Origin: Shiella aurantiaca
Lineage (GTDB): Bacteria; Bacteroidota; Bacteroidia; Cytophagales; Cyclobacteriaceae
Length of the DNA stretch: 64,000 bases
Direction of reading: 5' to 3'
Assembly: GCA_030412945.1 (NCBI GenBank)
Contig: JAUHJS010000001.1
Span: 635,709-699,708 of the forward strand
Below, piece after piece: positions 24,365 to 33,687 of this stretch. Both the position numbers and the translations under genes were made by a program. The notes under the pieces are model-generated. The model saw only the letters and a program-made list of their open reading frames with translations. It ran no database searches and was not told the DNA's origin. Numbering within the stretch: the stretch's first letter is position 1; the number at the start of each line of letters is the position of its first letter.

Positions 24365-25468
24365 TTAATCGAACAGTTCGGCTAGCTTACGCTCAAGGGC
24401 CTCGCCTCTTAGGTTCTTTCCGATAATCTTTCCCTCCTTATCAAGCAAGAAGGTAGCCGGGATGGCATTTACCTGATAGGTGGCTGCTGCGGCTGAGTTG
24501 AAATACTGTAAGTCGGATACGTGATTTGGCCATACCAAACCATCAATCTCAATCGCTTTCACCCAATCTTCTTTCTTACGGTCGAGCGATACACTAAATA
24601 CCTCAAAGCCTTTGCTTTGGTACTGGTTGTACAGGCGTACCACATTGGGGTTTTCCATGCGGCAAGGCTTACACCAAGCTGCCCAAAAATCTACCAATAC
24701 GTATTTCCCTTTCAAATTGCTTAGGCTCATGTTCTCCCCGTTGGGATTGGGCAAGGTAATCTCCGGTGCCTGAGCTCCTATAGCCAAGGCCCTCAATTGC
24801 TCAATTTGACTAGCAAAAGCAATCACAGGTTTCGATTTCGGATGGGCTGCCTTCAATTTGGTAGCTAAGCTATCTATCAAAGGAAATTCATTTTCGGTAT
24901 CTAGGTAGTTAATTGACTGAATTACCGCCAAAGAAGTACCCATCGTACGAATTTGCTTTTTCACCTCTTCACGAAGTGCTTTTTGCTCACTAGCATAGGT
25001 AGCCTGCAATTGAAGCATAGTGGCGGTATCTTGCTCTTGGTTGGCCGCCATAAACTGCTCGTTTAAGCTGCGGGCTTTGGATTGGAAGCCTTCCATTAGT
25101 GTATTGATGGTTTCCATGTGATCCATATCTACCGAACCTTTGATTTCATAAAAGCCCCCCTTGTTGTTACCATCTACATTTACTTCAATATTTGATTTAT
25201 CTAAAATCAAATTTACCACTTGGGTATTGTAAAAGTTTAGGCGATAGAACCCAGCGGCTTCAAGGTTCACCTCATGCGAAAAGGTATTGTTCGCACCCAG
25301 ATAAAGGGTGTCGATAGGATCGAAACTTCTTTCTTTCATTTCTTCCAATACAATGTATTGGCCTTCCACGGGATTGTTCACTTTGCCCGAAAGAATAATT
25401 CCCTTACCGTCAGTACTACAAGCTGACAATACGGATAATAGGGCTACTGATAATATCATGTGTTTCAT
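24365..25468 (-). CDS. TlpA-like thioredoxin lipoprotein with DUF4369 domain
   Basis: A 367-residue lipoprotein (signal MKHMILSVALLSVLSAC, lipid Cys17) with two parts. The N-terminal DUF4369-like region (about 25-120) includes LSGKVNNPVEGQYIVLEE. A helical middle section follows (about 120-225). The C-terminal thioredoxin fold (about 232-367) has FWAAWCKPCRMENP, the active WCKPC site, and cis-proline region AIPATFLLDKEGKI. Proteins of this design are abundant in Bacteroidota and reduce or rearrange disulfides on the periplasmic side. It is transcribed in the same direction as gatB and alaS, 47 bases downstream of gatB. Partner proteins unknown. Confidence 0.92.
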   Translation of the reverse strand: MKHMILSVALLSVLSACSTDGKGIILSGKVNNPVEGQYIVLEEMKERSFDPIDTLYLGANNTFSHEVNLEAAGFYRLNFYNTQVVNLILDKSNIEVNVDGNNKGGFYEIKGSVDMDHMETINTLMEGFQSKARSLNEQFMAANQEQDTATMLQLQATYASEQKALREEVKKQIRTMGTSLAVIQSINYLDTENEFPLIDSLATKLKAAHPKSKPVIAFASQIEQLRALAIGAQAPEITLPNPNGENMSLSNLKGKYVLVDFWAAWCKPCRMENPNVVRLYNQYQSKGFEVFSVSLDRKKEDWVKAIEIDGLVWPNHVSDLQYFNSAAAATYQVNAIPATFLLDKEGKIIGKNLRGEALERKLAELFD

Positions 25469-25515
25469 AATTGAGTAAAAATAGGCACAGAGGCCACGAA
25501 AAATAGTTCTAGTAC

Positions 25516-26973
25516 TTAATCAAGACTTTTGGCTAAAAGTTCACTGGCCAATTTGGGATCAGCCTTTCCTTTGGATTTTTTCATCACTTCTCCCATAAAC
25601 ATACCGAGCAATCCTTTCTTGCCGTCTTTGTATTCCTGCACCTTGGCTGGATTGGCCGCCAAAACCTCATCAACCACCTGTTGGATAAAATCCTGGTCGC
25701 CTACTTGGATAAGGTTCAAGTCTTCCGCAATTTCCAAAGCCGACTTGGTGGTACCTTTGGTTAGTTCAGGATAGATTTTTTGAGAAGCCACCGAGAAACT
25801 TACCTTATTGGCATCGATAAGAGCAATCAAATCGGCCAGTTGAGCCGGTTTTACAGGGAATTCTTCAATAGAAAGTGTCAATTCGTTCAGGTATGACTTC
25901 ACCGGACCCATAATCCAGTTGGAAGCCGCCTTATAATTTTTAGTCAGGCTGCATAGCTCGTCATAATAAAGCGCCACTTCCTTGGTATCGGTCAATACCA
26001 GCGCATCGTATTCTGAAAGGCCATACTGCTTGGTAAATTTCTTATACAGTTCATTGGGCAAAGGAGGCATTTTCGCCTTCACCTCGTTCAGGTATTCCTC
26101 GGTAATAATCAAAGGCGACAAATCCGGCTCAGGAAAATAGCGGTAGTCGTTCATATCCTCCTTAGCACGCATGCTGTGGGTATCGCCCACGGTGGCATCG
26201 AAGGTACGAGTTTCCGACACGATGGTGTTTCCTTTTTCGATTTCGATAATCTGACGCTCGATTTCATGTTCAATGGCGCGCTGCACATTGCGTATGGAGT
26301 TCATGTTTTTCACCTCCACTTTTTTACCAAACTCCTTGGCCCCATTGAGCATCACGGAAATATTGGCATCGCAACGCAAAGAGCCCTCTTCCATATTGCC
26401 ATCGCATATTTCGAGGTAGCGCACTAGCTTACGGATTTCCGTAAGATAGGCATATGCCTCATCAGAGGTACGGATTTCCGGTTCCGATACAATCTCAATC
26501 AAAGGCACTCCGGCACGGTTGAGGTCAATCAGTGTATCCACCTCCTCGGCCATGTGAATGGACTTTCCGGCATCTTCCTCCATGTGAATGCGGGTAAGAC
26601 CAATGCTTCGCTCCTGACCATCTTTCAGTTTGATTTCAATCTTTCCGCCTACACAAATGGGCGTTTTATCTTGAGAAATCTGATAACCCTTGGGTAGATC
26701 GGGATAAAAATAGTTTTTGCGGGCAAAGTGATTATCACGGGTGATGGTACTACCACAGGCAATGCCCATTTTCACCGCATATTCCACCGCCTTTTTATTC
26801 ACTTTGGGCAAAGTACCCGGATGCGCCAAGGTGATAACACTGATATTGGTATTGGGCATATTGCCGTATTCATTGGCATCGCTGGAGTACATTTTGCTGT
26901 TGGTGAGCAACTGGGCGTGTACTTCCAAACCAATTACGGCCGTGTATTTATTTCTGATACTTGCGTCTAGCAT
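25516..26973 (-). CDS. gatB: Aspartyl/glutamyl-tRNA amidotransferase subunit B
   Basis: A 485-residue GatB, the kinase and tRNA-binding subunit of GatCAB, which converts Glu-tRNA(Gln) and/or Asp-tRNA(Asn) into the correct amidated forms. The start AVIGLEVHAQL, the metal-ligand LAHPGTLPKVN, RKNYFYPDLPKGYQISQ, IHMEEDAGKS, DLNRAGVPLIEIVSEPEI and GSLRCDANISV motifs are all present. So is the C-terminal YqeY-type tail ending GKADPKLASELLAKSL. Full length. gatA and gatC are not in the window, as often in this phylum. It lies 48 bases after alaS in the same direction. Confidence 0.97.
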   Translation of the reverse strand: MLDASIRNKYTAVIGLEVHAQLLTNSKMYSSDANEYGNMPNTNISVITLAHPGTLPKVNKKAVEYAVKMGIACGSTITRDNHFARKNYFYPDLPKGYQISQDKTPICVGGKIEIKLKDGQERSIGLTRIHMEEDAGKSIHMAEEVDTLIDLNRAGVPLIEIVSEPEIRTSDEAYAYLTEIRKLVRYLEICDGNMEEGSLRCDANISVMLNGAKEFGKKVEVKNMNSIRNVQRAIEHEIERQIIEIEKGNTIVSETRTFDATVGDTHSMRAKEDMNDYRYFPEPDLSPLIITEEYLNEVKAKMPPLPNELYKKFTKQYGLSEYDALVLTDTKEVALYYDELCSLTKNYKAASNWIMGPVKSYLNELTLSIEEFPVKPAQLADLIALIDANKVSFSVASQKIYPELTKGTTKSALEIAEDLNLIQVGDQDFIQQVVDEVLAANPAKVQEYKDGKKGLLGMFMGEVMKKSKGKADPKLASELLAKSLD

Positions 26974-27021
26974 AGTTTTTATTCGTTAGGAAAAAGGATT
27001 CCCCTTTTCCGGTGATATTCA

Positions 27022-29643
27022 TTATAATTTTTGCGCCATTTCCTGAGCCGCCTGAATTACCTTATTCAAACCGGAAGCATCTTTCCCTCCGGCTGTGGCA
27101 TAAAACGGCTGTCCGCCTCCACCCCCTTGAATATGCTTGGCCAATTCTTTCACCATATTGCCTGCATGTAGTCCTTTAGCTACCAAATCATCGCTCAGCA
27201 TTACGGCCACTTGTGGATTCCCTTTGATTTCGGCCGCCAATACCATAAACAAGGTAGCAAACTGCCCTTTCAGTTGGAAAGCGATATTTTTCAAAGAATC
27301 GGCATCGGGTAAGCTTACCGGCTGAATCAGCACGTGCACCCCGTTTTGCGAAACCATTTTGCTTTCAAGCTGCTGCTTCACTTGCTGAGCTTGTTGGGCA
27401 TACAGTTGCTCTATTTCTTTTTGCAAAGCCGATTTTTCTTCCACTAAGCCTTGAATGCTTTTCAAAAGGTCTTTCGGGTTTTTCAATACTTCTTTAATCT
27501 GGGCCAAAGTTTGTATCTGATGGCTCATATATTCCTCAGCCGCTACGGAGGTAAGGGCCTCAATACGTCTTACCCCAGCTGCTACCGAACTTTCGCTCAC
27601 AATTTTGAACAAACCGATTTGTCCGGTTGCCTTCACGTGTGTACCTCCGCACAATTCTACCGAATAGCTAGGATCAAAGGTAATTACACGCACAAAGTCG
27701 CCATATTTTTCACCAAACAAAGCCATAGCCCCAAGGGATTTGGCCTGCTCAATAGGCACATTGCGCTTCTCGTCCAAGGCAATATTTTCCCTGACTTTGG
27801 TATTCACTATGCGCTCAACTTCTTGTATCTCCTCATCGGTCATTTTTGCAAAATGAGAAAAATCAAAGCGAAGCACTTCCTCATTCACCAAGGAGCCTTT
27901 TTGCTGAACATGGTCGCCCAATACCTGACGAAGCGCGGCATGCAATAAGTGTGTAGCGCTGTGGTTGTTTTCAGTCAGCCCACGTTTTTGGGTATTCACC
28001 TTAGCCACAAAATCGGCCTGTGGTTGGGCGGGAATTTTATCTACAAAATGAACGATAAGATCGTTCTCTTTTTTGGTGTCAACAATATATAAAGTTTCGT
28101 TTGAAGAAATCAGTTGGCCTGTATCACCTACCTGACCACCACTTTCAGCATAAAAAGGCGTTCTGTCAAGTACAAGCTGTACCTGATTCTTGCCTTTTCC
28201 TTTCACCTCACGGTATTTCACAATGCGCGCGGGCGCTTCTGTAGCCTCATAGCCTACAAAGTCCGTAGAGTCGGCCTCACGTACCACCACCCAATCGCCC
28301 GTTTCCGTAGCCGAAGCATTGCGTGAGCGGTCTTTTTGTACGGCCATTTCCTTATCAAATCCGGCTACATCTACCTGAAAACCATTCTCACGAGCAATCA
28401 GCTGAGTCAAATCCAAAGGAAAACCAAAGGTATCGTACAGCTCAAAAGCGGTTTTCCCACTAATCTGCTTACTCGAAGCTGATTTTGCCATTTCATCGGC
28501 CAAAATCTTGAGTCCTCTATCCAAAGTCTTCAAGAAAGCACTTTCTTCTTCCTGAATCACCTTCGCCACAAAAGCTTCTTGCTGCTTTAGCTCAGGGAAT
28601 ACTTCTTTCAGCTGCTCGGCCAATACGGGCACAAGGCTGTTGAACACTGGTTCTTTAAAATTCAAAAAGGTATAACCATAACGCACCGCCCTGCGCAAAA
28701 TCCTGCGGATTACATAACCCGCTCCGGTATTGCTCGGAAGCTGCCCATCGGCAATGGTAAAAGCTACTGCACGGATGTGGTCGGCCATTACGCGCATGGC
28801 GATATCGGTAGTTTCGCCAATTCCATAGCTGATGCCCGAAGTTTTCTCCAAAACCTCAATCAGCGGGCGGAACACATCGGTATCGTAATTAGAGCTTTTG
28901 CCCTGAATGGCGCGCACCAAGCGCTCAAAGCCCATACCCGTATCTACGTGCTTGGCCGGAAGCGATTCGAGCTTGCCATTGGCCAAGCGATTGAATTGCA
29001 TAAATACCAAGTTCCAGATTTCGATTACCTGCGGATGGTCATTGTTGACCAGATCGCGGCCGGGGATTTGAGCAATTTCCGCCTCAGGGCGCAAGTCGAT
29101 ATGCACTTCGGAGCAAGGGCCACAAGGGCCTGTATCGCCCATTTCCCAGAAATTGTCTTTTTTGCTACCGTTCAAAATACGGTCTTCAGCAATGTGCTTT
29201 TTCCAGAAGTCATGGGCTTCTTGATCGAAAGCCAGATTTTCTTTATCATCTCCACCGAAAACCGTTACATACAGACGTTCTTTGGGCAGGCCAAATTCCA
29301 CCGTAAGTAGCTCCCAAGCCCAGCGGATGGCATCTTCTTTAAAATAATCGCCAAACGACCAGTTGCCGAGCATCTCGAACATGGTATGGTGGTAGGTATC
29401 GATACCTACTTCTTCCAAATCATTATGCTTACCCGATACACGCAAACATTTTTGCGTATTGGCTATGCGGGTTACTTGAGCTATTTTATTGCCGAGGAAG
29501 AAATCTTTAAAAGGGTTCATTCCGGCATTGGTAAACATCAGCGTGGGGTCATTTTTAACCACAATAGGCGCTGAGGCCACAATTTGATGCTGCTGCTGTT
29601 TAAAATAATCCAGAAATTTCTGCCTAATACGATTTGCTTCCAT
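27022..29643 (-). CDS. alaS: Alanyl-tRNA synthetase
   Basis: An 873-residue class II synthetase charging tRNA-Ala. The N-terminal catalytic domain has the motif-2 region FEMLGNWSFGDYFK and the GCGPCSEVH-type GPCGPCSEVHIDL loop. The editing domain carries zinc ligands in HSATHLLHAAL (HxxxH) and CGGTHV. The C-terminal part holds a coiled helix (EEKSALQKEIEQLYAQQAQQVKQ, roughly 716-738) and a glycine-rich C-Ala domain (IQGGGGGQPFYATAGG). Full length and ordinary. Its upstream region contains a symmetrical divergent promoter shared with the M23 peptidase gene. Several long opposite-strand frames here are shadows of this gene. Confidence 0.98.
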   Translation of the reverse strand: MEANRIRQKFLDYFKQQQHQIVASAPIVVKNDPTLMFTNAGMNPFKDFFLGNKIAQVTRIANTQKCLRVSGKHNDLEEVGIDTYHHTMFEMLGNWSFGDYFKEDAIRWAWELLTVEFGLPKERLYVTVFGGDDKENLAFDQEAHDFWKKHIAEDRILNGSKKDNFWEMGDTGPCGPCSEVHIDLRPEAEIAQIPGRDLVNNDHPQVIEIWNLVFMQFNRLANGKLESLPAKHVDTGMGFERLVRAIQGKSSNYDTDVFRPLIEVLEKTSGISYGIGETTDIAMRVMADHIRAVAFTIADGQLPSNTGAGYVIRRILRRAVRYGYTFLNFKEPVFNSLVPVLAEQLKEVFPELKQQEAFVAKVIQEEESAFLKTLDRGLKILADEMAKSASSKQISGKTAFELYDTFGFPLDLTQLIARENGFQVDVAGFDKEMAVQKDRSRNASATETGDWVVVREADSTDFVGYEATEAPARIVKYREVKGKGKNQVQLVLDRTPFYAESGGQVGDTGQLISSNETLYIVDTKKENDLIVHFVDKIPAQPQADFVAKVNTQKRGLTENNHSATHLLHAALRQVLGDHVQQKGSLVNEEVLRFDFSHFAKMTDEEIQEVERIVNTKVRENIALDEKRNVPIEQAKSLGAMALFGEKYGDFVRVITFDPSYSVELCGGTHVKATGQIGLFKIVSESSVAAGVRRIEALTSVAAEEYMSHQIQTLAQIKEVLKNPKDLLKSIQGLVEEKSALQKEIEQLYAQQAQQVKQQLESKMVSQNGVHVLIQPVSLPDADSLKNIAFQLKGQFATLFMVLAAEIKGNPQVAVMLSDDLVAKGLHAGNMVKELAKHIQGGGGGQPFYATAGGKDASGLNKVIQAAQEMAQKL

Positions 29644-29783
29644 GCTACTTCTATGAAATTCGATTAAAATATTTGCGCTCTTTTATAAAATATGTATACT
29701 TGCAAGTTGTGAATCAAGGGCTTAACCACCTTTATTCGGAATTTTTCGAAAAAAGTGCACTTATTCACGCAAACATAGCCTTT

Positions 29784-29801
29784 TATTTTTGCACAAAAAT
29801 A
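29784..29801. promoter_or_regulatory. Mirror-image divergent promoter pair (alaS and M23 peptidase)
   Basis: TATTTTTG (29784-29791, plus) and CAAAAATA (29794-29801, reading TATTTTTG on minus) form an inverted repeat with CA between them. Each half is a perfect Bacteroidota -7 element, pointing to alaS on one side and the M23 gene on the other. No TTG box lies at the usual -33 distance on either side. The two -7 sites are too close to be occupied together. Confidence 0.6.
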
Positions 29802-29900
29802 GAAGATTTTACCGGACTAGAAACCTAGTTTTTTAACTAAGCTTTTAAAGACATGATTTTTTTATGGGAATTGTCCGGTCCCTGAACATGAAAAACTACT

Positions 29901-30878
29901 ATGGCAAGAATTAAGTACTACTACGACACCGAAACCTGTAAATACGAACGTATCAAAGTTTCGCGCTGGGATGTCTTCCTCAATTCACTCGGTTTTTTGG
30001 CTGTTTCCCTTATTATGGGTATTGGTCTTTTAATGGCCTATAACGCCTACTTTGATTCCCCCAAAGAAGCCGCCCTCAAAAAAGAAAACGAAGAACTTAA
30101 GCTCTATTATGATTTAATGAATAATGAGCTGGAAGACTTGAAAGATATGATAGCCGTACTGGAAGATAGAGATGATGATGTATATCGTATCATTATGGAA
30201 GCGGAACCCATCCCCAGCAGTGTGCGTAATTCAGGATTTGGTGGTACTGACCGCTACAAAAACCTGCTAGAGAAAAACCTGATGCAGGAAGATTTGATTC
30301 TGAGTTCGATGAAGAAAATCGAGCTGATGAAAAAGCAGATGTACATCCAGACGAAGTCGTATGACGAAATCATCGATCTTGCTAACAAAAAATCCTTAAT
30401 GCTTGCCTCTTTACCTGCTATTCAGCCGGTTTCCAATAAAGAATTAAAAAGACTTTCCTCGGGCTTTGGCCGTAGGATCGATCCCGTATACAAAATCTGG
30501 AAAAACCATACCGGAGTTGACTTTTCAGCTGAACGCGGTACACCTATCTACGCTACAGGGGATGGAACCATCGTAAAGGTAAAAACCAATATCGGTGGTT
30601 ATGGAAAAGAAATCGAGATAGACCACGGCTTTGGCTATGTTACCAAATACGCCCACATGCAAGATTTCAATGTGCGTGTAGGCCAAAAGGTGAAACGTGG
30701 CGATTGTATTGGCTTTGTGGGTTCTACCGGAAAATCTACGGCCCCTCACTTGCACTATGAGGTGATTAAAAATGGGGTGAAGGTGAATCCGGTGTATTAC
30801 TTCTTCCAAGATATTACTGAAGAAGAATACGAAAAACTCCTTGAACTTTCTAGTATAGAAAACCAATCACTCGGATAA
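29901..30878 (+). CDS. M23 family peptidoglycan endopeptidase (membrane-anchored)
   Basis: A 325-residue protein with a short cytoplasmic start and one membrane helix (about 26-48). A periplasmic coiled coil (about 55-95, KEAALKKENEELKLYYDLM) and spacer follow, then a C-terminal LytM/M23 zinc peptidase domain (about 188-300). Zinc ligands lie in NHTGVDFS and HLHYEV, with the glycine-rich GDGTIVKV and the GFVGSTGKSTAPH segment between. It cuts peptide cross-links in peptidoglycan, or, in the related division-linked forms, activates amidases. All metal ligands are present, so it is probably active. Own promoter and terminator. The extra coiled coil suggests a protein partner at the inner membrane. 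Confidence 0.94.
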   Translation: MARIKYYYDTETCKYERIKVSRWDVFLNSLGFLAVSLIMGIGLLMAYNAYFDSPKEAALKKENEELKLYYDLMNNELEDLKDMIAVLEDRDDDVYRIIMEAEPIPSSVRNSGFGGTDRYKNLLEKNLMQEDLILSSMKKIELMKKQMYIQTKSYDEIIDLANKKSLMLASLPAIQPVSNKELKRLSSGFGRRIDPVYKIWKNHTGVDFSAERGTPIYATGDGTIVKVKTNIGGYGKEIEIDHGFGYVTKYAHMQDFNVRVGQKVKRGDCIGFVGSTGKSTAPHLHYEVIKNGVKVNPVYYFFQDITEEEYEKLLELSSIENQSLG

Positions 30879-30883
30879 TACAG

Positions 30884-30909
30884 AAAGCCGCTCGATGAGC
30901 GGCTTTTTT
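30884..30909 (+). terminator. Terminator of the M23 peptidase gene
   Basis: Stem AAGCCGCTC (30885-30893) and GAGCGGCTT (30897-30905), loop GAT, then T to 30909. The next gene begins only 50 bases later. Confidence 0.9.
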
Positions 30910-30959
30910 ATGCTTTCGGTTTTCTTTCCTTTTTGCTTAATTTGCCGCTTTGTTGCGCT

Positions 30960-32153
30960 ATGAAAAAACTTTTTATACTATCAGGCTTAGCTGCAGGTCT
31001 ATTTTTTCAAGGATGTAAAACGGTACAAAAAACAGGCCCCTCGGTTCAAAGCCAGCCTGATACCACCGAAAAAGTGGATAGTGTGCTTGCTCAAACTCCG
31101 CTTGTAAGCGATACCCTGCTCGACACGAAGGATATTGAAGATTTTACCCTCGAAGTATGGATTGAGGAAAAAGATACCCTAAGTATCATTGGTGTGGGCG
31201 ATATGATGCTCGGCACCAATTTCCCTAACGAAGGCTATTTGCCTCCCAATGAAGGGCGGGCACTTTTGGCCGATGTACACCGCATCTTACAAAATGCCGA
31301 TATCACTTTTGGAAATCTGGAGGGTGTAATGCTCGATAGTGGAGGAACGCAGAAAACCTGTCAAAACCCCGATTTGTGTTATCTTTTTCGCAGTCCCGAA
31401 CGCTACATACAGCGCTTTGTGGAAGCGGGATTTGATATGGTGAGTTTGGCCAATAACCATGCGGGCGACTTTGGCAATGAAGGCCGGAATCGCACCATGC
31501 GCGTAGTAGAAGAAGCCGGAATCGCTCATGCGGGACAGTTGGCACAACCTACGTGTGTAGTTACCCATGAGGGCGTACGCTATGGCATGGTAGCTTTTTC
31601 ACCAAACTCAGGCACAGTCAGCATCCACGACATAGAAAATGCCAAGCGCTTAGTACAGCAGCTCGATTCGATTTCTGATATCATCATCGTATCTTTTCAT
31701 GGAGGCGCGGAAGGTTCCAAATTCCAGCATGTGAAGCGCACCAGCGAAATGTTTTATGGGGAAAATCGAGGCAATGTTTATGAATTTGCTCATGCCATGA
31801 TTGATGCCGGAGCCGATATCATTTTCGGACATGGCCCGCACGTAACCCGCTCCATTGATTTATACAAAGACCGCTTCATCATTTATAGCCTGGGGAATTT
31901 TTGCACCTATGCACGCTTTAATTTACGGGGCGAAAACGGCATTGCACCCATCATAAAAGTATATACCGACCGAGAAGGAAAATTCCTTAAGGGACATATC
32001 ACCCCTATTATTCAGTATGGTGAAGGGGGCGTTTCCATTGATGCTAACAATGGCGCAATCAAAACCTTACAAAAATTATTGAAAGAAGATTTTCCTGAAG
32101 TGCCTTTAGATATTGACGAAGGCGGGAATATTACCTATATTCATGCCGAATAA
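30960..32153 (+). CDS. CapA-family (PGA_cap) lipoprotein
   Basis: A 397-residue lipoprotein (start ATG 30960; MKKLFILSGLAAGLFFQGC). The ATG at 30933 would add nine residues before the signal and is unlikely. The C-terminal two thirds are a CapA/PgsA metallophosphoesterase-like domain. The signatures are IGVGDMMLGTNF (about 85-96), DITFGNLEGV, SLANNHAGDFG, VSFHGGAEG and FGHGPHVTRSIDLY. Such proteins belong to poly-gamma-glutamate or capsule biosynthesis systems, but no capB/capC genes are present, so the name describes the fold only. Surface or periplasmic anchoring follows from the lipobox. It may be co-transcribed with the merR-like and dprA genes behind it (6-base gaps). Confidence 0.9.
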   Translation: MKKLFILSGLAAGLFFQGCKTVQKTGPSVQSQPDTTEKVDSVLAQTPLVSDTLLDTKDIEDFTLEVWIEEKDTLSIIGVGDMMLGTNFPNEGYLPPNEGRALLADVHRILQNADITFGNLEGVMLDSGGTQKTCQNPDLCYLFRSPERYIQRFVEAGFDMVSLANNHAGDFGNEGRNRTMRVVEEAGIAHAGQLAQPTCVVTHEGVRYGMVAFSPNSGTVSIHDIENAKRLVQQLDSISDIIIVSFHGGAEGSKFQHVKRTSEMFYGENRGNVYEFAHAMIDAGADIIFGHGPHVTRSIDLYKDRFIIYSLGNFCTYARFNLRGENGIAPIIKVYTDREGKFLKGHITPIIQYGEGGVSIDANNGAIKTLQKLLKEDFPEVPLDIDEGGNITYIHAE

Positions 32154-32159
32154 ACCGCT

Positions 32160-32501
32160 GTGGCCTACAAAGAAAAAACGATAGAGAAAAAATACTTCAG
32201 CATTGGCGAAGTGGCCGAGGAGCTTAATGTGGCTACCTCCCTTATCCGCTTTTGGGAAAGTGAATTTGATGTAATCAAACCGAAGAAGAATAGTAAAGGC
32301 AATCGCCAGTTTACCCTTCAGGATATCGAGAACATCAAACTGATTTACCATTTGGTGAAGGAAAAAGGCTTTACCCTACAAGGAGCCAAAGAAATGCTCA
32401 AGTCGGAATCATCGGCCATTAAAGACAAAATGGAGATGATAGATTCGTTAAAGAAAATCAAGGCCTTTTTACTGGAAGTAAAACAACAACTCCCTTCCTG
32501 A
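32160..32501 (+). CDS. Short MerR-type transcription regulator
   Basis: A 113-residue protein beginning at GTG 32160. The N-terminal winged-helix unit reads KYFSIGEVAEELNVATSLIRFWESEFDVIKP (about 11-41), with the following wing NRQFTLQDIENIKLI, the classic MerR recognition region. A helix then runs to the end (KDKMEMIDSLKKIKAFLLEVKQQLPS) and would dimerise. There is no effector-binding domain. It is the common short MerR protein seen in Bacteroidota beside dprA or lipoprotein genes. Targets unknown; the neighbouring genes may be under its control. Gap to capA 6 bases, to dprA 6 bases. Confidence 0.9.
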   Translation: MAYKEKTIEKKYFSIGEVAEELNVATSLIRFWESEFDVIKPKKNSKGNRQFTLQDIENIKLIYHLVKEKGFTLQGAKEMLKSESSAIKDKMEMIDSLKKIKAFLLEVKQQLPS

Positions 32502-32507
32502 TTAGCA

Positions 32508-33620
32508 ATGAATCAAGAACAATTGTCCTTGATTGCACTACATATGGTTCCGGGCTTGGGACCCGTTGGAATCAAAAACCTCATCAGCTATTGCGGTTCA
32601 GCCGAAGAGGTTTTCAAGAAAAACAAAGCACGCTTGCTCAAAACACCCGGCATTGGTCCCAAAACGGCCGAAGCCATCCTTACCCCTACCACTTTCGATA
32701 AAGCAGAAGCTGAAATCAGAAATACAGAAAAGCAAGGGGCCCAAATCCTCTTTTATTATAGCAAAGAGTACCCCGACAACCTAAAACAAGCCATAGATGC
32801 GCCTTTGTTGTTGTATTACAAAGGCAATATTACCTTACAGCAGCCCCGCAACATCGCCATCGTGGGCACCCGCCAAGCCACCGATTATGGCAAAAAAATT
32901 ACCGAAGAACTGATAGAAGCCTTAGCACCCTACCAGCCCCTTATCATTAGCGGACTAGCCTATGGCATCGATATTTGCGCTCACAAAGCGGCATTAAAAT
33001 ACGGGCTGAATACCATTGGCATATTGGGTAGTGGCATTGATACCATTTATCCCGCCTTACATAAAGAAACGGCTCAGAAAATGCTCAATCAAGGAGGTTT
33101 GCTTTCAGAAAAACCACTAGGAACCAAACCGGAAGCTTATCATTTTCCGGAGCGTAACCGCATAATTGCCGGCATGGCCAATTTGGTGATAGTGGTAGAA
33201 GCCGCCCGAAAAGGAGGCGCCTTGCTGACGGCTGAAATTGCCAATAGCTACGACCGCGAAGTAATGGCCGTACCCGGTTCTTTATTTGCCGATCACTCCG
33301 AAGGATGCAATCACCTGATTAGGGAACAGAAAGCGCATATTTTTACCTCGGTAAAAGACGTAGAAGTCTTAATGAACTGGCCATTAAGTGAGGACGGTGA
33401 GGAAAAAACACCAACCAAGAAGCACTGGCAAGAAGGGGATTTCTCCTCGGAAGAATGGCGAATTGTATCTTTATTACAAGAACATAATAAAGCCTTGCAT
33501 ATCGATGAGCTTAGTTGGCGCACGCAAATTCCGATACATAGTGTGGGCAGTGTACTGCTTCAGCTTGAATTCAAAGGCTGTATCAAGGCACAACCCGGGA
33601 AAATGTTTGCTTTAGTTTAA
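32508..33620 (+). CDS. dprA: DNA-processing protein DprA
   Basis: A 370-residue DprA (DNA uptake and recombination mediator). An N-terminal SAM-like helix-hairpin-helix region (about 1-75; TPGIGPKTAEAIL) comes first. Then comes the Rossmann-like domain with IAIVGTRQATDYG, ISGLAYGIDICAH, TIGILGSGIDTIYP, FPERNRIIAGMANLVIVVEA, KGGALLTAEIA and AVPGSLFADHSEGCN. A C-terminal winged-helix DprA domain follows (about 305-370, HIDELSWRTQI). It loads RecA onto incoming single strands, so it hints at natural competence or recombination functions. Full length, ordinary, 6 bases after the MerR gene. Confidence 0.96.
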   Translation: MNQEQLSLIALHMVPGLGPVGIKNLISYCGSAEEVFKKNKARLLKTPGIGPKTAEAILTPTTFDKAEAEIRNTEKQGAQILFYYSKEYPDNLKQAIDAPLLLYYKGNITLQQPRNIAIVGTRQATDYGKKITEELIEALAPYQPLIISGLAYGIDICAHKAALKYGLNTIGILGSGIDTIYPALHKETAQKMLNQGGLLSEKPLGTKPEAYHFPERNRIIAGMANLVIVVEAARKGGALLTAEIANSYDREVMAVPGSLFADHSEGCNHLIREQKAHIFTSVKDVEVLMNWPLSEDGEEKTPTKKHWQEGDFSSEEWRIVSLLQEHNKALHIDELSWRTQIPIHSVGSVLLQLEFKGCIKAQPGKMFALV

Positions 33621-33651
33621 ACCAAAGCATGGTTAAGCGGTTTTATCCGTT

Positions 33652-33659
33652 ATTTTTGT
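33652..33659 (+). promoter_or_regulatory. -7 element of the FKBP gene
   Basis: TATTTTTG matches TAnnTTTG, 28 bases before the ATG at 33688. No TTG box at the -33 spacing. Confidence 0.5.
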
Positions 33660-33687
33660 ATCTGTCAACTTATCTAACATCCACATT

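Noticed and set aside
26989..27010. GGAAAAAGG / CCTTTTCC hairpin between alaS and gatB
   Set aside because: Low-GC imperfect stem without a T-run; the two genes are more likely co-transcribed.
27451..29310. Several open frames of 165-177 codons on the plus strand opposite alaS
   Set aside because: They are antisense shadows of a full-length conserved alaS gene, with no motifs, promoters or plausible composition.
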